Below are positions 24,760 to 32,560 of a stretch of DNA of 64,000 bases, piece after piece; the first letter of the stretch is position 1; each line of letters opens with the position of its first letter. Position numbers and translations under genes: made by a program. The DNA lies in the NCBI GenBank assembly GCA_045657625.1, contig JAZOTM010000046.1, forward strand, positions 17,452-81,451, written 5' to 3'. Below the pieces are notes generated by a model. That model saw only the letters and a program-made list of their open reading frames with translations, was not told the origin of the DNA and did not search any database. The DNA comes from JAZOTM01 sp045657625 (GTDB lineage Bacteria > Bacillota > Clostridia > Lachnospirales > Lachnospiraceae).

Positions 24760-25638
24760 TTACACTTTTTTCACCTGATAGAGTTTCCGAAACTGCAACG
24801 GTGTCATTCCATATCTTGCCGTAAATGCTTTGATATATCCTCTGGCATCTGTAAATCCATGGTCTAAAGCAATATCCATGATTTTTTTCTCCTCAAACAG
24901 CAAATCATGCATCGCCATTCCAACCCTATAATCCAGCACATAATCTCGAAAAGTCACGCCTGTAGACTCATGGAAAAAACGAGAAAAATACCCCTTGGAA
25001 AAATAGAATTTTTTCGCCACTTCTTCTTCCCGCAAAGGTTCTTGATAAGATTCCTCAATATAGCGCAAAATCCCACGCAGGCGTTCCAGGTTCTTTTCGT
25101 TGTTGATGGGCATAATATCACTTTTTTCCACTAGACGGGTTCTCGCAAGTAGCGCCACCAGTTCATATAAAAGCCCCTTCATTTCCAAAACCCCGTAGGT
25201 ATCTTCCTCCTTCAGTCTAGGATAAAGGGTCGCGATTTTGGACAACAGCCCCATCAACTCTTCTTTTCGCCCGGTAGAAAACACACGAAAATATTTTTCC
25301 TGAAAATCCGGAATCAACTGCGCCACAAAATCCCTTGGAATCTGCACCACCGTTGTTACGGATTTTCCAATTTCACATTTGGAATGATGCGCTTCGATTT
25401 TATGAATACTCTCGGAATTTACCACTAAAATTTGATTTTCTACATTTTCATAGCATTTTCCATCTACATAAAAACTAACGCCCTTGGTTTTATTCCAAAT
25501 AATCTCAATCGCAGAATGCCAATGCTCCGCAATACGCCCGGTATTCATACTAGGGTATAAATCCGGGCGATAAATAATATCCAGCACCTTCACCGGGATT
25601 TCCTTGGGGAAGGCAATGGTTTCATATTTTTGACTCAT
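24760..25638 (-). CDS. AraC-family transcriptional regulator
   Basis: 292 residues. The N-terminal cupin-like ligand domain (about 1-160, with EHWHSAIEIIWN) is followed by a double HTH: first helices around EEVAKKFYFSKGYFSRFFHESTG (in part), second at MDIALDHGFTDARGYIKAFTARYG with the family end MTPLQFRK. It is the type that controls carbohydrate genes, and it is adjacent to the esterase gene in the same direction, so control of that gene is plausible. Confidence 0.92.
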   Translation of the reverse strand: MSQKYETIAFPKEIPVKVLDIIYRPDLYPSMNTGRIAEHWHSAIEIIWNKTKGVSFYVDGKCYENVENQILVVNSESIHKIEAHHSKCEIGKSVTTVVQIPRDFVAQLIPDFQEKYFRVFSTGRKEELMGLLSKIATLYPRLKEEDTYGVLEMKGLLYELVALLARTRLVEKSDIMPINNEKNLERLRGILRYIEESYQEPLREEEVAKKFYFSKGYFSRFFHESTGVTFRDYVLDYRVGMAMHDLLFEEKKIMDIALDHGFTDARGYIKAFTARYGMTPLQFRKLYQVKKV

Positions 25639-25652
25639 GGGAACATCCTACC

Positions 25653-26180
25653 TTAGCCGCAGTTTCCACAGCCCGGGCAGCCGGCCGGCACAGCAACGCT
25701 ACTTTCGTACATATCCTCCAAAGAGCAAATGGCCTGTGCAGAAATTCCCTGCTCGGTACCGGTAAAGCCAAGGCCCTCTTCTGTAGTGGCTTTGATATTG
25801 ATCTGATTTTCTGCAAGATGCAAAATCTCTGCAATCCGCGCTTCCATTTCCTGAATATATGGACGAAGCTTTGGTTTTTGCGCAATCACTGTGGCATCAA
25901 TGTTTACAATGGTATAGCCCTCTTCTAAAATACGTTGTCCCACTTTCTCCAACAATTTTCCGCTATCCGCATCCTTGAAGGCATCATCCGTATCCGGGAA
26001 CAATTTTCCAATATCCCCCAGGGCAGCTGCACCCAAAAGTGCATCCATAATGGCGTGCAGCAAAACATCTGCATCCGAATGTCCCAACAATCCAAGGGTA
26101 TGTGGAATCTCGATATTTCCAAGAATCAATTTTCTACCTTCGACTAATTTATGTACATCGTAACCTAATCCTACTCGCAT
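25653..26180 (-). CDS. ispF: 2-C-methyl-D-erythritol 2,4-cyclodiphosphate synthase
   Basis: 175-residue homotrimeric Zn enzyme of the MEP isoprenoid pathway. Metal ligands are in GYDVHKL (Asp, His) and GHSDADVLLHA (His), with PDTDDAFKDADS, and the CDP-binding KATTEEGLGFTG. The core would normally end near residue 155; here about 20 more residues follow, ending CPGCGNCG. The downstream neighbour is the AraC gene, 14 bp away. A group of DnaA boxes lies within 100 bp of its start. Confidence 0.95.
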   Translation of the reverse strand: MRVGLGYDVHKLVEGRKLILGNIEIPHTLGLLGHSDADVLLHAIMDALLGAAALGDIGKLFPDTDDAFKDADSGKLLEKVGQRILEEGYTIVNIDATVIAQKPKLRPYIQEMEARIAEILHLAENQINIKATTEEGLGFTGTEQGISAQAICSLEDMYESSVAVPAGCPGCGNCG

Positions 26181-26215
26181 ATTCTTTCCTTTCTTTTAAG
26201 CAGATTTAAACAAAA

Positions 26216-26275
26216 TGTGGATAACGTGGAAAAAATACAACGTTTTTATCCACACCATATATATGGTTATACACA
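26216..26275. promoter_or_regulatory. DnaA-box cluster
   Basis: Three matches to TTWTNCACA within 60 bp: 26216-26224 (minus), TTATCCACA at 26246-26254 and TTATACACA at 26267-26275. The last two directly flank the 12-bp palindrome CCATATATATGG (26255-26266). A fourth, one-mismatch box is CTATCCACA at 26522-26530. The cluster sits in the ispF promoter region; dnaA, dnaN and rnpA are absent, so it is not an obvious oriC. Confidence 0.6.
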
Positions 26276-26300
26276 AGTTTTCAACATTTTGCAAACATCG

Positions 26301-26344
26301 AAAAAAAAGCCCTTTTCCAAAGATTTCTCTTTGAAAAAGGGCTT
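26301..26344 (-). terminator. Intrinsic terminator of pta
   Basis: Minus-strand AAGCCCTTTTTCAAAG pairs with CTTTGGAAAAGGGCTT (one mismatch) around 6 nt and is followed by eight T. It is 210 bp beyond the pta stop, leaving a long 3' untranslated region. Confidence 0.8.
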
Positions 26345-26553
26345 CATAAACGAGGAGGAACCGCCAATCTTGGGGGAATTGACGGTTCGTAAGGGGAGAG
26401 TTTTTAAAAAGTGGTTAACTTTTTATGGTTATATATTATCAGTTAATAATCTCAGAAAAATTGAAATTGTGTTACAAATTTGTTACAAACGACGTTTTTC
26501 CATAAACAATTTATAAACAGTCTATCCACAATCTAAACTTCCAAAAAAAACCA

Positions 26554-27537
26554 TTAAGCAAGAGCTGCTGTAATGATTGCCATAGAGTAAACTTCACCTG
26601 CGTTGCATCCTCTGGACAAATCATTGATTGGTGCATTCAAACCAAGTAAGATTGGTCCATATGCTTCGAAGTTTCCAAGTCTCTGTGCAATCTTGTATCC
26701 GATGTTTCCTGCACTGATATCCGGGAAAATAAAGGTATTTGCATAACCGGCTACCGTAGATTCCGGACATTTTGTACGAGCTACACGAGGAGATACGGCT
26801 GCGTCGAACTGAAGCTCTCCTTCAATTGCAAGCTCCGGATAACGTCCCTTTGCCTTTAATGCTGCATTTCTCATCTTTTCTACGTCTTCGCCCTTTCCGG
26901 AACCAAGTGTAGAGTAGCTTAAGAAAGCAACCTTTGGATCTACACCGAAAATACGAGCACATTCTGCTGCTTCTCCGGCGATTTCTACCAATTCATCCTC
27001 TGTTGGCTTGATGTTGATGGCACAGTCACCCATAGCAAGTACTTCGTTCTCTCCTGTTGCAGAAGGACGAACCAAAATAAATACAGAAGAAACAATGCTA
27101 TTTCCCGGTTTTGTCTTAATCAACTGAAGCGCCGGACGAACGGTATCTGCTGTAGAGTATGTAGCTCCTCCTAATAAAGAATCTGCAATACCCATCTTTA
27201 CAAGCATGGTACCGAAGTAGTTTGCCTGAGATAATACCAAACGTGCTTCTTCCGGTGTCACACCTTTGCTCTTACGAAGTTCGCAGAACATATCTACCAT
27301 TTCATCCATACGATCGAAGTTCTTTGGATTGATAATTTCTGCTCCACGAATATTGAAACCGCTTTCCTCAGCAGCCTTGTAGATTTCATCCTCATCTCCT
27401 ACCAAAATCGGATGTAAAAAAGTACCTGCTAACAATCTGGAAGCAGCCTCTAAAATACGAGGATCAGAACCCTCTGTAAATACGATTTTCTTTGGATTTT
27501 TTTTCAAAATGTCAATCAATTGTCCAAAACCAAACAT
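26554..27537 (-). CDS. pta: Phosphate acetyltransferase
   Basis: 327-residue enzyme converting acetyl-CoA and phosphate to acetyl phosphate, the first step of acetate formation and ATP gain. Typical PTA/PTB-fold signatures: FTEGSDPRILEAA, ILVGDEDEI, SQANYFGTMLVKMGIADSLLGGA, SAGNIGYKIAQRLGNFEAYGP. Length is that of the short PTA group without an N-terminal regulatory domain. Acetate kinase, its usual partner, is not adjacent: the downstream gene on the same strand is ispF. Confidence 0.95.
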   Translation of the reverse strand: MFGFGQLIDILKKNPKKIVFTEGSDPRILEAASRLLAGTFLHPILVGDEDEIYKAAEESGFNIRGAEIINPKNFDRMDEMVDMFCELRKSKGVTPEEARLVLSQANYFGTMLVKMGIADSLLGGATYSTADTVRPALQLIKTKPGNSIVSSVFILVRPSATGENEVLAMGDCAINIKPTEDELVEIAGEAAECARIFGVDPKVAFLSYSTLGSGKGEDVEKMRNAALKAKGRYPELAIEGELQFDAAVSPRVARTKCPESTVAGYANTFIFPDISAGNIGYKIAQRLGNFEAYGPILLGLNAPINDLSRGCNAGEVYSMAIITAALA

Positions 27538-27710
27538 TTCTTTTCTCCTTTTTTCTTGAATTCAAATTTAAGATGATTATTTTTCTCAAATTGGTTTTTG
27601 TCACACACTCTTTTTCCCTACACAAGTATGTATACAATATCTAATGTTTATTTTATGCCCATTATTTTAAAAAAACAACGTTTCGGATTGGTCTTTTTCA
27701 AGTACATGTG

Positions 27711-28328
27711 TCACGTTCTCTCAAATCTGCGCCGCAAAAGATTGACTTTTTTTTGACAATCTTCCAAATTGGTCATATTGTCGTCATTTAAGTAGCTAAT
27801 CAAATGTTTTATAATAATATCTACCAAAATATCTATAAAATAATGCTGTTCTTCCTCATCAATTAAGGATAGTTTCGTAAAATCAATTTTTTCCCATATC
27901 GCATTTATGACATGTTTTTTACGATTTGTGAAATCACTTTTTTCATCCGCGTTTCCTTGTAAAAACAGCATCACTGCTTCTCTGTTGGACAGGAGCACAC
28001 GAAAGTCTCCTTCCCCATTTTGCCCACTTCCCAGGAAAATAATAGGCACTGCTTCCTCAAAACTGGCAAACAAATCTCCCTGATTTTTCTTCAGAGTTTC
28101 CTCCACCAGATGAATGACAATTTCACTATATTCCTCCATCAGAAAGCCAAACATGTCCTCTTTTCCATCAAAATATTGATAGATGCTTCCCCTGGAAATT
28201 TCCGCGGTTTTAATAATGCGATTCAAAGAGACATTTTCATAAGAGTGTGCCAAAAATTCTTCTTTTATGGCGTTTTCCACCCTTTGCCTCTTTTCTTCCG
28301 GCAAATGATAAAAGGTTGCTTTTGGCAT
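27711..28328 (-). CDS. TetR-family regulator of the RND exporter
   Basis: About 205 residues. N-terminal TetR HTH: NRIIKTAEISRGSIYQYFDGKEDMF. The C-terminal ligand domain is helical and shows no known signature. The ATG at 28328 follows a GGAGGGAG box within the last codons of the RND gene and comes 1 nt after its stop, so the two are coupled. A longer reading frame starting at 28445 is rejected because it lies wholly inside the RND gene. Probably a repressor that senses a pump substrate. Confidence 0.9.
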   Translation of the reverse strand: MPKATFYHLPEEKRQRVENAIKEEFLAHSYENVSLNRIIKTAEISRGSIYQYFDGKEDMFGFLMEEYSEIVIHLVEETLKKNQGDLFASFEEAVPIIFLGSGQNGEGDFRVLLSNREAVMLFLQGNADEKSDFTNRKKHVINAIWEKIDFTKLSLIDEEEQHYFIDILVDIIIKHLISYLNDDNMTNLEDCQKKVNLLRRRFERT

Positions 28329-28329
28329 A

Positions 28330-31300
28330 TTACACTCCCTCCTCTCTCTGTTTTTCCAAAAATTCTGCCGCATCATCCGGTACGTCGTCCAAATTGTCGT
28401 CTCCCACATCAATGACTCTTGGCTGTTTCCGATAGAGAATGTCATACATAATCGGCACGATAAATAAGGTCATCAATGTGGCATAGGCCAAACCTGCCGC
28501 TACAACAATCGCCATCCCTTTTCCCATTTCACTACTTGCCTCCTGGCTAAATACCATCGCAAGCATGGCTAGAATCGTGGTCAAAGCCGTCATAAAAATC
28601 GGACGCATACGTACTTTTCCTGTGGCAATCAAAGCATCTCGTTTTTTCATACCACCCAAGCGCAATTGATTGGTATAATCCACAAACACAATACCATTGT
28701 TTACAACCGTACCCATCAATACCAAAAATCCCATTAAGGTAACCAAAGACATCTGCGTATTGGTAGCAAGCATACCAAGCAAACCTCCGGTAAAGGCCAA
28801 AGGCACGGTAAAAATAACAATAAACGGGGACAACAAACTCTGGAACTGCGCCACCATAACCAAATAAATCAGGACTGCACCAAGAAGCATCAAAAGCATC
28901 ATCTGGCTCAACATCTTTTCGATATTTTCTGTTTCTCCACCAAATGAATAACTATATCCCTTTGGGAACTCATAAGAAGCAAGCTTTGTTTCCAAAGTTC
29001 TGGTTAAGAGATTCAAATTGTATCCATCTGCCACATCTGCTGTTACGGAAATATATCTGGAGCCGTTTTCACGATCCACCGCATTCATGCCTACACTATA
29101 TTCCACTGTTCCCACTTCACTTAGGGTATGACTTTCCTCCACGGTATTTCCCTCCTCGTCCAAAACACTGGCCGTAAAGGTGAAATCCAGTAGATTTTCC
29201 TTGGTCAATAAGTGGTTTTCGTTGATAATGGTCACTTCCATATCCGCGTCATCAATGGTCAATGTAGTGGCCGTGGCTGTCGTTGACAACGCGTCCAAAA
29301 TTTCCTGATAAATCTGTGCCTCTGTGACGCCCAGTCTGCGAAGTTCGTCCTTATCCAGAATTAAAATCAGTTCTTCCGACGCCTCTTCCTGTCCATTGGT
29401 AATATTGGTGAAGCCTTCTACTTCCCCTACAATTTCCATAATATCTTCTGACACAGAAACCAACGTTTCTAGATCACTACCGGAAATCTGTAATTCCAAA
29501 CCACTTCCCAATAAGGTATCCATATCCCCCATCATGGAGTTGGTAATGGTGATTTCCGCATCAAAGTCAGAAGCCGCCTCCTGTAAATTCGAAACCAAGG
29601 TATTTAATTCCTTCGTGGTAGTCAAATCCTCCTCCGGAATGATAAAAGCGGTAATTGTATTGGAGGAAGAACTATCCGAAGACAGGAAACTGCCCATAAT
29701 GCCGGAACTGCTGCCTCCATCCATTGCTCCAATATAAGCCACACCCTCTACCTCTAAGAGCGCATCCATAATTGCATCCGCTTTTTCATATACCGTATCC
29801 GTGTCATCCTCCTCCGGCATCACGGCGGTCATCTGAATCTGGGTCGAACCGGCATCCGGCAACAGTACGACACCCATTTCAAATACAGCACGAATGGTAA
29901 AAATCAAAAGTACAATTGCAATCGCCAACGGTACAATTTTAAACCGCAGGCACCATGCCAAAATGGTTCCATAAACATTCTGAATCTTTTCAAAAATCTT
30001 ATGTTGCTTCGGCTGCACACGTTTCAACAAAAAGGACGCAAACACCGGAACCACCGTCAGGGCTACCAGTAAAGATGCCACCAAAGAATAGGTAATGGTC
30101 AAAGAAAACGGTAGCATGAGCTGACGTACCAACCCGGTAGTAAATACAATCGGGAAAAATACGCAAATGGTGGTTAAGGTGGAGGAAATAATCGGTGCCG
30201 CCACCTGTTTGGCTCCCTGGACAGAGGATCTGGCCGCAGATAAACCGCGATATCGCAAACGATAAATGTTTTCAATGACTACGACAGAGTTATCTACCAG
30301 CATGCCGATGGCTAGGGATATACCAAATAAGGACATCATGTTAATGGATATATCTGTAAAATACATGAATACCAATGCCGTCAATACACTGAAAGGAATA
30401 CTGAAGGCCACCACTAAGGTCGGGCGGATATCCAACAACAAAATTGCCAAAATAAGCACTGCCAAAAGGGCCCCTTGTACCATGCTGGTAAAGATATTTT
30501 TAATCAAGATATCTATATAGTCTCCTTGGTCCATTAATGCTACAATGCTTAATCCTTCGTATTCGCTTTCCAACTCTTCGATCGTTGCGTTGGTCAAATC
30601 CGATACATCACTGGTTCCTGCTGTACTACTCTTGTAAATAGAAAGCAAAATACCCAAATCTCCATTGACCTTGGCATAGCTTTCCCCTGCATTATCAATA
30701 ACTGTAATGGTTGCCACATCGCCCAAGGTCACATCACCGATGCCATCCAGGGAAACAAGAACCATATTTTCCAAATCTTCGATGGATTCATAATTTTCTC
30801 CCACCTTCAGTAGCCACTGGTTGTCTTCCTCATCGTCTATATAACCGGCAGGCATAGAAAAGTTCTGGGCATAAACCAAGGCTGCCAGGGTATCGATTTC
30901 CAACAACGTATCAATATTGGCATTTTCTAAAGCCGCTTTCTCTGCTTCTTCAAAATCCGCTGTGGCTTCCTCCAGCTGTTCCTTGGCATCCGCCAATGCC
31001 GTACGACCGGAAGCAATCTGTGCGCTGGCAGAGCCGAAGCCTGCTGCTGCAGAAATCTTTCCTTGTTCTGCCGCCTTATAAGCACTGTCCAAGTCTCCGA
31101 TTTGATTATTCAATGCATCTAACACCGCCTGTGCTGCTACAATTTCGGTATTTAAATTTGCAATCTCCGTATCAATCTGAGGAATACGTACCTCAACAAT
31201 CTGATACAGCTGCGATAAGGAATCTGTGGTTAAAGCGGAAATGGAGGATGCATAAGTACTATAGCTACTGTCCATGGTAGCCATAACTCCTACAAAGGCC

Positions 31301-32355
31301 TTCAAGGTTGCCAATTTCGTAGGATTATCAATGGCATCCTTTACGCTGGTGGGTAAAGAAGATGCCGTAAAATCACTATATCCTGCGGTTTCCATGGCTG
31401 CCTGAATGTAAGCCAACGTGGTACTGTCCATGGCAGATACTGTACTGTAAATCGTAGAAAACATGGTATTGAGTGAAGAATAAGAAGTGGTGACTCCATT
31501 ATCCACATAGGCGCTTTTCTCCGCTTCCAAAGCCGTTTTGCTGGCTTGTAATCCATTGAGATTTGCAGTATAGGCAGACTTTGCCGCCTCAGCCTGGTCC
31601 AACGCCAAAGTAGCTTCCGCAAGTTCATCCGTTGCGCTTTCCTGCTGACTCTTTAAAGCTGCTTCCTGCTCATTTAATTTCTTTTCCGCACTACTGATTT
31701 CAGAAGATGCCGCATTCAGTTCCTTCTTTGCTTCATCCAGTTTGTCATTTACCTGAAGCAACAATTCTCCATTGATATCATCAATCTTATCCTGGTCCAG
31801 ACGCACCTCTATGGTTTGCTCCACCAGACCGGTTTCCGTCACACTTGCCACACCCTCCTGTCGTTCAAAGGTGGGTGTAATGGTCTCCTCCACAAAATCG
31901 GAGAGTTCATATATATCCATGCCACTATAGCTGACGCTGACATACATGGTTGCCACCATGTCCATACTGATTTCCATGATATTCGGGGTTCCGGCTTCCT
32001 CCGGCAGAGAAGACTCGATTTGATTGACCGCCGAAGATACTTTTACCATGGCGGAATCCATATCTGTTCCATCGCTAAATTCCAAAGTGATGGCACTATA
32101 GTTTTCCCCACTGATACTGGTGACATTTTCCACACCGGATACAGTACCCAGACTACTCTCTAATAGTTTGGTAACATTTTCCTCTACTTTTTCCGGGCTG
32201 GCGCCGGGATACGTCGTAATCACCAGCATATAAGGCAAATCCATATCCGGAAGCAAACTGGTCTCAATACGCATTAAACTAACGGCTCCAATAATCATGA
32301 CAATGATGACTGCCACAATCACCGTAAATGGTTTCTTTACACTATACTTAATCAT
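28330..32355 (-). CDS. RND-family efflux permease with a large coiled-coil insert
   Basis: 1341-residue HAE1/AcrB-like proton-driven exporter, about 300 residues longer than usual. Both repeats have the RND layout: one N-terminal helix, a large extracytoplasmic loop, then a helix bundle (LAVLILAILLLDIRPTLVVAF, GMLVDNSVVVIENIYR with transport Asp, second half with VMVAQFQSLLSPF). The insert spans about residues 199-480: two heptad-rich arms (200-285 and 385-480) around a tip domain of about 100 residues. Normal sequence resumes at QNFSMPAGYID. No membrane fusion protein or TolC gene lies beside it. A structured leader precedes it and the TetR gene follows. Confidence 0.92.
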   Translation of the reverse strand: MIKYSVKKPFTVIVAVIIVMIIGAVSLMRIETSLLPDMDLPYMLVITTYPGASPEKVEENVTKLLESSLGTVSGVENVTSISGENYSAITLEFSDGTDMDSAMVKVSSAVNQIESSLPEEAGTPNIMEISMDMVATMYVSVSYSGMDIYELSDFVEETITPTFERQEGVASVTETGLVEQTIEVRLDQDKIDDINGELLLQVNDKLDEAKKELNAASSEISSAEKKLNEQEAALKSQQESATDELAEATLALDQAEAAKSAYTANLNGLQASKTALEAEKSAYVDNGVTTSYSSLNTMFSTIYSTVSAMDSTTLAYIQAAMETAGYSDFTASSLPTSVKDAIDNPTKLATLKAFVGVMATMDSSYSTYASSISALTTDSLSQLYQIVEVRIPQIDTEIANLNTEIVAAQAVLDALNNQIGDLDSAYKAAEQGKISAAAGFGSASAQIASGRTALADAKEQLEEATADFEEAEKAALENANIDTLLEIDTLAALVYAQNFSMPAGYIDDEEDNQWLLKVGENYESIEDLENMVLVSLDGIGDVTLGDVATITVIDNAGESYAKVNGDLGILLSIYKSSTAGTSDVSDLTNATIEELESEYEGLSIVALMDQGDYIDILIKNIFTSMVQGALLAVLILAILLLDIRPTLVVAFSIPFSVLTALVFMYFTDISINMMSLFGISLAIGMLVDNSVVVIENIYRLRYRGLSAARSSVQGAKQVAAPIISSTLTTICVFFPIVFTTGLVRQLMLPFSLTITYSLVASLLVALTVVPVFASFLLKRVQPKQHKIFEKIQNVYGTILAWCLRFKIVPLAIAIVLLIFTIRAVFEMGVVLLPDAGSTQIQMTAVMPEEDDTDTVYEKADAIMDALLEVEGVAYIGAMDGGSSSGIMGSFLSSDSSSSNTITAFIIPEEDLTTTKELNTLVSNLQEAASDFDAEITITNSMMGDMDTLLGSGLELQISGSDLETLVSVSEDIMEIVGEVEGFTNITNGQEEASEELILILDKDELRRLGVTEAQIYQEILDALSTTATATTLTIDDADMEVTIINENHLLTKENLLDFTFTASVLDEEGNTVEESHTLSEVGTVEYSVGMNAVDRENGSRYISVTADVADGYNLNLLTRTLETKLASYEFPKGYSYSFGGETENIEKMLSQMMLLMLLGAVLIYLVMVAQFQSLLSPFIVIFTVPLAFTGGLLGMLATNTQMSLVTLMGFLVLMGTVVNNGIVFVDYTNQLRLGGMKKRDALIATGKVRMRPIFMTALTTILAMLAMVFSQEASSEMGKGMAIVVAAGLAYATLMTLFIVPIMYDILYRKQPRVIDVGDDNLDDVPDDAAEFLEKQREEGV

Positions 32356-32387
32356 AAAATCCTCCCAAGTAGTCGATGAGTCCCTCC

Positions 32388-32439
32388 TGCGCTAAGGGCT
32401 ATTGACGCAGTCAATACCTTCCTCTTGCCCGAGTGCGCA
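32388..32439 (-). ncRNA. Structured 5' leader of the RND gene, nested stems
   Basis: Read on the minus strand: TGCGC pairs with GCGCA (32435-32439 with 32388-32392), inside it GGGC with GCCC (32427-32430 with 32396-32399), and inside that ATTGA with TCAAT (32411-32415 with 32401-32405). It ends about 30 nt before the ribosome site. No known riboswitch class is recognised, so it is a candidate cis-acting element only. Confidence 0.4.
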
Positions 32440-32445
32440 ATGGAA

Positions 32446-32469
32446 GTCATTTTGCTTACGCAAAATGAC
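32446..32469. repeat. 10-bp inverted repeat in the RND leader
   Basis: GTCATTTTGC (32446-32455) and GCAAAATGAC (32460-32469) form a perfect stem with loop TTAC. Its right arm shares TGAC with the left arm of the 19-bp hairpin that follows, so the two stems compete for those bases. Confidence 0.6.
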
Positions 32470-32510
32470 AGGGTGTCATATATAGCCAAAGTATATATGA
32501 CACCCTGTCA
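32466..32510 (-). terminator. Perfect 19-bp hairpin after the ABC permease gene
   Basis: TGACAGGGTGTCATATATA is repeated inverted and perfect around a 7-nt loop. On the minus strand four T follow at once (TTTTGC), so it can act as terminator of the ABC export operon, 50 bp beyond its last stop. It is longer than most terminators and forms one of the strongest stems in the window. Confidence 0.6.
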
Positions 32511-32560
32511 CAACTCAAGAAACTTTTTCTAAATTTCTATGAAATTATTCTATTGTAAAC

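Larger units (their letters stand above)
26181..26553. other. Intergenic region between pta and ispF
   Basis: 373 bp. It holds three consensus DnaA boxes near ispF, the pta terminator, and a 200-bp AT-rich stretch after pta with an imperfect hairpin (AACCGCCAAT with ATTGACGGTT, about 26358-26385) and one more near-consensus DnaA box. A plus-strand reading frame covers part of it but has no ribosome site and crosses the terminator. Confidence 0.6.

Noticed and set aside
26217..26516. Plus-strand open frame of 99 codons between ispF and pta
   Set aside because: No ribosome site, crosses a strong terminator hairpin and DnaA boxes, and its composition is not protein-like.
26216..26530. Replication origin
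   Set aside because: DnaA boxes are present but dnaA, dnaN and other origin genes are missing, and I could not see a clear AT-rich unwinding region with trios; kept as a DnaA-box cluster only.
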